From Psychromonas ingrahamii 37 (lineage in GTDB: Bacteria; Pseudomonadota; Gammaproteobacteria; Enterobacterales; Psychromonadaceae), in contig NC_008709.1 in assembly GCF_000015285.1 (NCBI RefSeq), forward strand, positions 1,488,001 to 1,552,000: 64,000 bases of DNA. The letters are read 5' to 3'. A program made the translations under genes and the position numbers. A model generated the notes under the pieces. It ran no database searches. It saw only the letters and a program-made list of their open reading frames with translations, and was not told the DNA's origin. Shown here piece after piece: positions 9,681 to 17,360 of the stretch (positions are counted from its first letter, which is position 1; each line of letters starts with the position of its first letter).

Positions 9681-9920
9681 TCAAACCCAATTTTTGGTGA
9701 TCGCGCTTCGTACCAAATGAACCAGAGAAATCATTGTGAAGCTATCTCCTATAAGATTAAAATTGCTGATAGATGATGGTAAAACCAGTCTTGGCTTATT
9801 TTGAGATAGTGAGAGAGCTATCAATGGGCAAAAAATGATGTCACGATGGAATAAGTGACAATCAAATTTAAGACGTGATAGATATCTGATTTTACTCATT
9901 GTGATCCATTTTTTAGGCAT
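9681..9920 (-). pseudogene. Possible IS21-type istA N-terminal relic
   Basis: The minus strand from ATG 9920 reads ITMSKIRYLSRLKFDC, resembling the start of IS21-family IstA transposases (basic residues, then SMRKIREVLRLKxxxGLSxRQIA). The match fades after about 30 residues and the frame ends at 79 residues with no transposase core. A shorter related tract (GACGTGATAGAT then ATTTTA) lies at 17124-17150. Alternatively this is chance similarity inside a decayed intergenic region. The rest of 9379-10111 holds repeat copy A and the leader repeats. Confidence 0.3.
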
Positions 9921-9970
9921 GAGATTCTCATTTCTGTACCTTTTAAATATATAAATGATAGTATTTAATT

Positions 9971-10006
9971 GATTTAAAAGATTTAAAAGATTTAAAAGAT
10001 TTAAAA
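9971..10006 (+). repeat. Four tandem copies of a 9-bp unit GATTTAAAA
   Basis: The unit GATTTAAAA is repeated four times without interruption, ending about 105 bases before the first FIST gene. Single copies in the same context (TTAATTGATTTAAAA or close) lie before the second (13579-13587) and third (17229-17237) FIST genes. It is a local expansion of a conserved upstream box. Confidence 0.8.
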
Positions 10007-10062
10007 GGTAAAATCACTCCACTTTAAACTGGAATCAATGATCGTATCAGACCGAAGCATGC

Positions 10063-10078
10063 AATGTTAAATAAATTT
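10063..10078 (+). promoter_or_regulatory. Conserved leader box of FIST gene 1
   Basis: AATGTTAAATAAATTT lies about 35 bases before the start codon. The same box occurs at the same distance before FIST genes 2 and 3. It could be a promoter -10 region or an operator; an AAGAAGG ribosome site follows at 10095-10101. Confidence 0.45.
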
Positions 10079-10111
10079 AATATAGCACTGCAATAAGAAG
10101 GCGTGTGCTAA

Positions 10112-12916
10112 ATGAAGTTAATAAACTGCCAGTTTAGAACAAAAAATGATTTAGAACTTTTTATAGATCAAAATATTAACGATGCTAATATTTCTATTTT
10201 AATTCAAGTTTTTAGTGGTGATTTGAATATTGCTCATGTTCAGCAAGTGTTAGATACTTTAAAGTTCAAACTTCCACATGCAACGATCATTGGTTGCTCA
10301 ACGGCTGGCGAGATAGCTTCTGGCGCCATGAAAAAGAATACTATTCAAATTTCTTTCTCTCTTTTTGAAAAAACCAATCTTCAACTCTTTTATTACCCTC
10401 AAACAAATTTTACAACGGGTGAGAAAGCTTCATGTGATGTTATTTCCCAAAATACAAAAGCCGTTATTGCTTTTAATGAGGCCTTTAAAGGGGATGCTGA
10501 ACTTTTTTTCGAAGGGTTTTCATCTAAAAAACAAAATGCCCCCATCTCCGGCGGAAACGCTGGCGATAATCTTTTATATGGGAAAACTTTTGTTATCTAT
10601 GACGATAAAATTTATTTTGAGGGCATCGTCCTTTGTGCGTTGAATAGCGATAGCTTACATGCACACACAAATCATTCCTTCAGCAGTGCTTCTATCGGCA
10701 CAGAAATGATTGTTACTAAGGCTGTGGATAATGTGATCTATGAAATAGATTACACGCCTGTCGATAAAATTTATAGATATTATCTGGGGGATAATATTCT
10801 ACAACATTTTCCAATGAGTGTTGTTGAATTTCCATTGGTAAAAATAGAGGGAGAAATGACTGTTGCCAGATCAGCCGCTAGAATAAATGAAGACGGTGGA
10901 TTTTTATATATAGGTCATTTTGAAAATGGCGATAAAGTGAAATTTGCAATAACAAACAGTGTAGAGACATTCTCAAAATCAGATGATTTATATACAAAAA
11001 TAATGTCTAATCCCGTTGAAGCTACCTATGTTTATTCCTGTGCAGGCAGAAAAAGATTCCCAACAAAATGTCTGAATTATGAACTTGGGCTGATTGAAAA
11101 AGTCGCCCCTTCGAGTGGTTTTTTCAGCTATGGAGAGTTTTTTTATTCAAAAACAAAAAATCACCTTTTAACGCTCACTACAACGACGCTGAGTTTGTCT
11201 GAAACAGACATTATTCAAAGCCCAGATGAAATTCCAAAAAGGATAAACGGCCATTCTATATTAAACCCACTGATACACTTAGTTAATGTCTCAGATACGA
11301 ACTTAAATCAGTATAAACAACTTTTAGATAAGAGTTCTATTGTCTCAAAAGCAGACATTCAAGGTGTTATCATTTATGTTAATGATAATTTTTGTAAAAT
11401 TTCAGGCTACTCTCGAGAAGAATTGATTGGAAAAAACCACAGTATAGTAAGGCATCCGGATAACAGTAATAGCATATTTAAAAATATGTGGACGACTATC
11501 ACTGCTAAAAAAGTCTGGAAAGGCACGCTAAAAAACCGTGCAAAAGACGGCTCCACCTACTATGTAAAGACCTTAATAATGCCTATTCTAGATGACCAGG
11601 GACATATTGTAAGTTATATAGCGGCAAGAACCGATGTGACAGAACTAATAAAAAAAGACGAAATTATTAAACAACAAAATGAAGATAAGCTAACCGGTTT
11701 AAAAAATAGAAGTGCACTGATAGACAAACTGAAAGACATTAAGAGAGAAGATGCGACGCTTATTCTTATGAATATAGATAGATTTTCTGATATTAATGAT
11801 TATTACGGTTATGAGAAAGGTGATAAAACCTTGGAACATTTTGCCTCTGTTCTTAAAGGTAAATATGTTGAATTTTCCAGAATAAGCAGTGACGTCTCTA
11901 GCGTCAGTTGTGATATTTTTAGAATAAGTGGTGATGAGTTTGCAATACTTTGCGAGCACTCATTAGATAAAAAAATAAAAGAGATGATAGCAGGGTTGAT
12001 TATGAGCCTGGAGAATGAAGTATATGAAATATTAGATGATAAAATCACCTTGCTTTTATCGTGTGGAGTGGCTAATGGTGCTAAAAATGAAATATATAAT
12101 CTTGCCCATATTGCTTTAAAAGAAAATAAAAAAGATAATAATACAGTTACTTTTTTTAATGATAATATGAATTTATACAACAAAATAGCAGAAAATATAA
12201 AAGTGATAGCAAGCATAAAAGAGGGAATACTTAACGATAAATTTGTGCCCTTTTATCAAGGTATAGTTAATAATAAAACCAAAAAAATAACTAAATATGA
12301 GTGTCTGATACGCTTAAAAGAAGAAAATGGTAAGGTGCTGACGCCGTATTTTTTTCTGGAACATGCTAAAAAAGCGAAGCTTTATTATAAACTTACGATG
12401 ATTATGATCAGGAAATCATTTGAAAAGTTTGCAGGCAATAACTCTGATTTTTCTATCAACTTTACACTTCAAGATATTCAATCCGAGACCGTTGTAAGCA
12501 TGTTGATGGATTATCTTGAGCGGTATCAATGTGGAAACAGATTAATTATAGAAATAGTCGAGTCTGAAGGAATTGAAAATTTTAATGAACTGTCAGATTT
12601 CATAAAACAGATTAAAAAATACGGTTGTAAAGTGGCAATAGATGATTTCGGATCAGGCTATTCTAACTTTCATTATTTATCAAAATTAGATGTGGACTAT
12701 ATAAAAATAGATGGCTCTTTAATAAAAAATATAGATAATGACCCCTCTCAACTTGCAACCGTTGAGAGTATTTTACTTTTTGCTAAAAAGATGAATATAA
12801 AAACGATTGCTGAATTTGTTGAGACAAAAAACATTTATGATATTTTAAATGATTTAGGCGTTGATTTTTCCCAAGGATACTATTTTTCTAAACCACAGGA
12901 AGAAATAGAAAAATAA
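10112..12916 (+). CDS. FIST-PAS-GGDEF-EAL protein, paralogue 1
   Basis: Cytosolic 934-residue c-di-GMP enzyme without membrane segments. FIST_N is at about 25-195 (IIGCSTAGEI, later ISGGNAGDN) and FIST_C at about 215-355; FIST domains bind small ligands, and some family members (NosP) are haem NO sensors. A PAS domain (about 405-515) resembles the FAD-binding PAS of Aer: SGYSREELIGKNHSIVRHPD, MWxTI, WKGTLKNRAKDG, RTDVTEL. The GGDEF domain has SGDEF at 606-610, preceded by two extra 7-residue repeats (11876-11917). The EAL domain has ECL at 730-732 (YECLIRL) and keeps EIVESEG, DDFGSGYSN, YIKIDGS, AEFVE and SQGYYFSKP. ATG 10112 is fixed by an in-frame TAA immediately upstream. Visibly more AT-rich than the genes outside the array. 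Confidence 0.92.
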   Translation: MKLINCQFRTKNDLELFIDQNINDANISILIQVFSGDLNIAHVQQVLDTLKFKLPHATIIGCSTAGEIASGAMKKNTIQISFSLFEKTNLQLFYYPQTNFTTGEKASCDVISQNTKAVIAFNEAFKGDAELFFEGFSSKKQNAPISGGNAGDNLLYGKTFVIYDDKIYFEGIVLCALNSDSLHAHTNHSFSSASIGTEMIVTKAVDNVIYEIDYTPVDKIYRYYLGDNILQHFPMSVVEFPLVKIEGEMTVARSAARINEDGGFLYIGHFENGDKVKFAITNSVETFSKSDDLYTKIMSNPVEATYVYSCAGRKRFPTKCLNYELGLIEKVAPSSGFFSYGEFFYSKTKNHLLTLTTTTLSLSETDIIQSPDEIPKRINGHSILNPLIHLVNVSDTNLNQYKQLLDKSSIVSKADIQGVIIYVNDNFCKISGYSREELIGKNHSIVRHPDNSNSIFKNMWTTITAKKVWKGTLKNRAKDGSTYYVKTLIMPILDDQGHIVSYIAARTDVTELIKKDEIIKQQNEDKLTGLKNRSALIDKLKDIKREDATLILMNIDRFSDINDYYGYEKGDKTLEHFASVLKGKYVEFSRISSDVSSVSCDIFRISGDEFAILCEHSLDKKIKEMIAGLIMSLENEVYEILDDKITLLLSCGVANGAKNEIYNLAHIALKENKKDNNTVTFFNDNMNLYNKIAENIKVIASIKEGILNDKFVPFYQGIVNNKTKKITKYECLIRLKEENGKVLTPYFFLEHAKKAKLYYKLTMIMIRKSFEKFAGNNSDFSINFTLQDIQSETVVSMLMDYLERYQCGNRLIIEIVESEGIENFNELSDFIKQIKKYGCKVAIDDFGSGYSNFHYLSKLDVDYIKIDGSLIKNIDNDPSQLATVESILLFAKKMNIKTIAEFVETKNIYDILNDLGVDFSQGYYFSKPQEEIEK

Positions 12917-13330
12917 AGACTCTTTCCCAATAAACATTGCTTTGAACGGTGCGAACTGCAGCTCTCTTGGTTACATTTTAATACGCTTATGCGCCTCCTA
13001 GAGAGTGATATTTCATAGGACAGCTCCACGCACAATGGAATGTCAATCGTGCTAATATTTTTTTGCGGCAAGACTGTGCGACGTTTTTCTGTTAGCGGGT
13101 TTCAATCGTGTTCTCCGTGAAATAGCCGCTGGATTAATACAATGTCAGCCCTATAAATCTTCTTTCTGAAGCCAAACGCAGCTGTATAATTACCGCTGCA
13201 GCCCAATTTTATCCAAAGATTGGCTGTCCTATCCTTCCGTCTATTTTTCCCTACCCGGAACAAAGTTGAATGGTCGCACCTAACCAAACACTTTCTTGTA
13301 TTTTTGTCTAAGAAAAAACGTATGATAAAA
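12917..13330. repeat. Intergenic repeat, copy B, downstream of FIST gene 1
   Basis: The region is homologous to 20125-20530 after FIST gene 3 and, in its right part, to 9461-9603. Shared tracts include GCGGCAAGACTGTGCGACG followed by TTTTTCTG, ATAGCCGCTGGATTAATACA followed by ATGTCAGC, and TTTCTGAAGC. On the minus strand both B and C can be read as peptides sharing ADIVLIQRLF and TEKRRTVLPQK, but each has stops or frame changes. It is either a decayed small gene or a non-coding repeat. The remainder to 13757 is the leader of FIST gene 2. Confidence 0.65.
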
Positions 13331-13708
13331 CTTGATTTATTGATGCGAAGGGCAGAGCTGGAAATCAGGTTTTTAATTTTTATGAACAGCAATAATGAAG
13401 GGCTGCATTAATTGCTGTTATAATGGCTACCTTTAGAATTGATCGCGCATTCCAGCTGTTAAAGCAGTTGTATTGAGTGACAATGAAATGAAAGAAATAA
13501 TAACTCTCTCATTTCCTATTTTTGTCATTACATTGTCTTTTCTGTATATTAAATAGACATAAAAAAGAGCATTTAATTGATTTAAAAGATAAAAATAAGT
13601 TATTCTGGTGTTAGGTTAAAAGCTATTGTATAAGAGTCAAATGGTTAATCAGTTTAAGCGGCGATTGGTTAAGCTGGGAATAGATATTTGAATAAGCCCT
13701 AAACATGC

Positions 13709-13724
13709 ATGTTAAATAAATTTT
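13709..13724 (+). promoter_or_regulatory. Conserved leader box of FIST gene 2
   Basis: ATGTTAAATAAATTTT lies 34 bases before the start codon, equivalent to the boxes before FIST genes 1 and 3. A single GATTTAAAA unit lies upstream at 13579-13587, and AAAAAGG at 13741-13747 is the ribosome site. Confidence 0.45.
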
Positions 13725-13757
13725 AATACAATAGAGTAATAAAAAGGTGTGTGCTCG

Positions 13758-16556
13758 ATGAAGTTAATAAACTACCAGTTTAAAACAAAAAATGATTTAG
13801 AACTTTTTATAGATGAAAATATCAAAAAGACTCATCTTTCTATTTTAATTCAAGTTTTTAGCGGTGATTTAAATATTGACAATATCCTGCAAGTTTTAGA
13901 TATTTTAAAGTCCAAACTCCCACATGCAGCCATCATTGGTTGCTCAACGGCTGGCGAGATTGTTTCTGGCGCCATGAAAAATAATACTCTTCAAATTTCT
14001 TTCTCTCTTTTTGAAAAAACCAATCTCCAACTTTTTTATTACCCTCAAACAAACTTTGAAGATGGAGAGAAAGCTTCAAGTGAAATAGTGTCTCAAAATA
14101 CAAAAGCTGTTATCGCTTTTAGTGAAGCATTTAAAGGTGATTCTGAACTTTTTTTAGAAGGGTTCTCATCTAAAAAACAACATATCCCTATCTCTGGCGG
14201 AAATGCCGGTGATAATCTTTTATATAAAAAAACCTTTATTATCTATGACAATAAGATTTATTTTGAGGGCATCGTCCTGTGTGCACTGAATAGCGACAGC
14301 TTATGTGTACACTCAAATTATTCCTTCAGCAGTGTGTCTATTGGTACAGAAATGATTGTCACTAAGGCTGTGGATAATGTGATCTATGAGATAGATCACA
14401 CGCCGGTCAAGAAAATTTACCAATACTATTTGGGAGAGCATATTCTAGAAAATTTTCCAGTCAGTGTTCTCGAATTTCCATTGGTAAAAATAGAGGAGGA
14501 AATGAGTGTTGCCAGAATAGCCATGAGCATGACGGAAGAGGGTGGATTTATCTATCTAGGTCATTTTAAAAATGGCGATAAGGTGAAATTTGCCATAACA
14601 AACAATGCAGAAATATCTTCAAAATCATATGATTTATATAAGAATATTATTTGTAATCCAGTTGAAGCTACTTATATTTATTCATGTTCTGCTAGGAAAC
14701 AATTCCCCAAAAAATGTTTGAATTATGAACTTCGATTGATTGAAAAAATAGCCCCTTCAGTTGGCTTTTTCAGCTATGGAGAGTTTTTTCATTCAAAAAT
14801 AAAAAATCAACTTTTAACTGTCACTACAACGACCCTGAGTTTGTCTGAAGCAGATATTATACAAAGCACAGATGAGGTGCTAGAAAGCATGCGCAGCACT
14901 AATATGCTGAGTTCATTGGTACACTTAGTTAATGTCTCAGATGAGAACTTAAATCAATATAAAGAGCTTTTAGATAAGAGTTCTATTGTGTCAAAAGCCG
15001 ATACTCGAGGGGACATCATTTATGTTAATGATGAGTTTTGTACTATTTCGGGCTACTCTCGAGAAGAATTGCTTGGCAATAATCACAGTATCGTTAGGCA
15101 TCCGGATAACAGTAATGCCATATTTAAAAACATGTGGACGACTATTACGGCTAAAAAAGTCTGGAAAGGCACGCTAAAAAATCGTGCAAAAGATGGCTCC
15201 ACCTACTATGTAAAGACCTTAATTATGCCTATTCTAGATGACTCGGGACAGATTATAAGTTATATAGCGGCAAGAACGGACGTAACAGAACTAATAGAAA
15301 AAGACAAAATTATTAGACAACAGTATAAAGATAAGTTGACCGGGTTACAAAATAGAAATGCACTGATAGATAAACTAAAAAAAATCAAGAATGAAGATGC
15401 GACGCTTATTCTTATTAATATAGATAGATTTTCTGATATTAATGATTATTACGGCTATGAAAAAGGTGATAAAACCTTGGGACTCTTTGCATCTGTTCTT
15501 AAAAATAAATATTCTGAATTCTTTAAAATAAACGGAGAAATCGTTAAAATAAGGGGCGAAATATTTAGAATAAGCGGTGATGAGTTTGCAATACTTTGCG
15601 AACATTCATTAGATAAAGAAACAAAAGAGATGATAGCAGGCTTGATTATTGATCTGGAGAATGAAGTCTATGAAATACTGGACGATAATATTACCTTGCT
15701 TTTATCTTGCGGAGTGGCCAGTGGCGCGAAAAATGAAATATATAATCTTGCCCATATTGCCTTAAAAGAAAATAAAAAAGATAATAATATAGTTACTTTT
15801 TTTAATGATAATATGAACTTATATAGAAAAATTGCAGATAATATAAAAATAATAGCAAGCATAAAAGAGGGAATACTTAACGATAAATTTGTGCCCTTTT
15901 ATCAAGGCATAGTTAATAATAAAACCAAAAAAATAACTAAATATGAGTGTCTGATACGCTTAAAAGAAGAAAATGGCAAGGTTCTGGCGCCGTACTTTTT
16001 TCTGGAACATGCTAAAAAAGCGAAGCTTTATTATAAGCTTACGATGATTATGATCAGGAAATCATTTGAAAAGTTTGCAGGCAATAACTATGATTTTTCT
16101 ATCAACTTTACACTTCAAGATATTCAATCCGTGACCGTTGTAAGCATGCTGATGGATTATCTTGAGCAATATCAATGCGGAAACAGATTAATTATAGAAA
16201 TAGTCGAGTCTGAAGGAATTGAAAATTTTAATGAACTGTCAGATTTTATAAAACAGATTAAAAAATACGGTTGTAAAGTGGCAATAGATGATTTTGGATC
16301 AGGCTATTCTAACTTTCATTATTTATCAAAATTAGATGTGGACTATATAAAAATAGATGGCTCTTTAATAAAAAATATAGATAATGACCCCTCTCAACTT
16401 GCAACCGTTGAGAGTATTTTACTTTTTGCTAAAAAGATGAATATAAAAACGATTGCCGAATTTGTAGAGACAGAAAATATTTATGATATTTTAAATGATT
16501 TAGGCGTTGATTTTTCCCAAGGGTACTATTTTTCTAAACCACAAGAAAGCATCTAG
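13758..16556 (+). CDS. FIST-PAS-GGDEF-EAL protein, paralogue 2
   Basis: 932-residue paralogue of the preceding gene, with the same order FIST_N, FIST_C, Aer-like PAS, GGDEF and EAL. The PAS keeps VRHPD and KDG. The cyclase signature is SGDEF and the phosphodiesterase signature is YECLIRL, with the downstream catalytic residues intact. Just before SGDEF stand three 7-residue units, FKINGEI, VKIRGEI and FRISGDE (15522-15584), two more than in paralogue 3. A GTG at 13749 would add three residues, but ATG 13758 aligns with the fixed starts of paralogues 1 and 3 and sits about 10 bases after AAAAAGG. The EAL halves of paralogues 1 and 2 are nearly identical while the FIST halves differ more, so recent duplication or gene conversion is likely. 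Confidence 0.92.
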   Translation: MKLINYQFKTKNDLELFIDENIKKTHLSILIQVFSGDLNIDNILQVLDILKSKLPHAAIIGCSTAGEIVSGAMKNNTLQISFSLFEKTNLQLFYYPQTNFEDGEKASSEIVSQNTKAVIAFSEAFKGDSELFLEGFSSKKQHIPISGGNAGDNLLYKKTFIIYDNKIYFEGIVLCALNSDSLCVHSNYSFSSVSIGTEMIVTKAVDNVIYEIDHTPVKKIYQYYLGEHILENFPVSVLEFPLVKIEEEMSVARIAMSMTEEGGFIYLGHFKNGDKVKFAITNNAEISSKSYDLYKNIICNPVEATYIYSCSARKQFPKKCLNYELRLIEKIAPSVGFFSYGEFFHSKIKNQLLTVTTTTLSLSEADIIQSTDEVLESMRSTNMLSSLVHLVNVSDENLNQYKELLDKSSIVSKADTRGDIIYVNDEFCTISGYSREELLGNNHSIVRHPDNSNAIFKNMWTTITAKKVWKGTLKNRAKDGSTYYVKTLIMPILDDSGQIISYIAARTDVTELIEKDKIIRQQYKDKLTGLQNRNALIDKLKKIKNEDATLILINIDRFSDINDYYGYEKGDKTLGLFASVLKNKYSEFFKINGEIVKIRGEIFRISGDEFAILCEHSLDKETKEMIAGLIIDLENEVYEILDDNITLLLSCGVASGAKNEIYNLAHIALKENKKDNNIVTFFNDNMNLYRKIADNIKIIASIKEGILNDKFVPFYQGIVNNKTKKITKYECLIRLKEENGKVLAPYFFLEHAKKAKLYYKLTMIMIRKSFEKFAGNNYDFSINFTLQDIQSVTVVSMLMDYLEQYQCGNRLIIEIVESEGIENFNELSDFIKQIKKYGCKVAIDDFGSGYSNFHYLSKLDVDYIKIDGSLIKNIDNDPSQLATVESILLFAKKMNIKTIAEFVETENIYDILNDLGVDFSQGYYFSKPQESI

Positions 16557-17360
16557 GAAGAATAAACAAACCTTATACAGCAGTCTGCAATCCAGTCGCT
16601 CAATACCCATGACGGTGCGAATCTTTCAGAAATAGGGTCTCAATGGCGCTGCATTAAGCTATATTTTCTAACTATAAGGGATAAATTCTTTAGAATTTAG
16701 GGAGAGCAACCGGATAAAATTATATAATAAACTCTCTGCAAAAAACACAATTCCCCTGACTACCTGAACAGTTTTAACACTCAGCTCTCTGTGAAAGCAT
16801 CAAAAAACGTATTACTTTCAAGGAAGGGGGATTTTCTTAATTCACTAAAATCTTGACCTATTTTTACAATCATTAAAAAGTGACTTCACATTATCGGGGA
16901 GCATTTTTAGCCCTCTCTCTCTCATGCTTGTAATGCTTATCAAGCCAGCGCTTATTTTTGACCCTTCATTTATCCATGTTGTTAATAAATTTATCATTGA
17001 TCAGTTGCCCCAAAATATCAGTAAATCAACGGGCTCTTTTTACCGCAGTGATAAAACCACCTGTTGAACTTATTGAAGAATTAGCTCGTCATACAGGCAG
17101 TGTTATTAATGACAAAAATTAAAATAAAGACGTGATAGATCTCTTATTTTATGTCATAAAGACCCTTTTGTTCGTAATGAAATAGCCTCTTCTGTATTTT
17201 AAAGGGTCAGAAATGATACTATTAAATTGATTTAAAATAGATAATCTCGTGGTTAGGTCAAAAGTGATTGTATAAGAGCGAAACAGGTGTTCGAATAAGT
17301 CCGCAACATCCAATGTTAAATAAATTTGAATACAATACGGTTATAGAAGGCCTGTGCTAA
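16557..17360. other. Intergenic region between FIST genes 2 and 3
   Basis: About 800 bases without an intact gene. Repeat B/C is absent here, unlike after genes 1 and 3. A short plus-strand protein-like tract (VELIEELARHTGSVINDKN, near 17063-17121) ends in a stop and may be a relic. From 17124 on, the sequence resembles the flank upstream of FIST gene 1 (GACGTGATAGAT), followed by the GATTTAAAA unit at 17229-17237 and the leader box of gene 3. Confidence 0.5.
17313..17327 (+). promoter_or_regulatory. Conserved leader box of FIST gene 3
   Basis: ATGTTAAATAAATTT lies 33 bases before the start codon, as in FIST genes 1 and 2, and AGAAGG at 17345-17350 serves as ribosome site. Confidence 0.45.

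Noticed and set aside
9971-10006. CRISPR-like repeats
   Set aside because: Nine-base units are directly adjacent without spacers, and no cas genes are present; it is a simple tandem repeat.
13102-13392. 96-codon minus-strand ORF in repeat copy B and the similar 73-codon ORF at 20277-20498 in copy C
   Set aside because: They share short peptides only because the DNA repeats are homologous; starts, ends and frames differ between copies, so I treat them as repeat sequence rather than genes.
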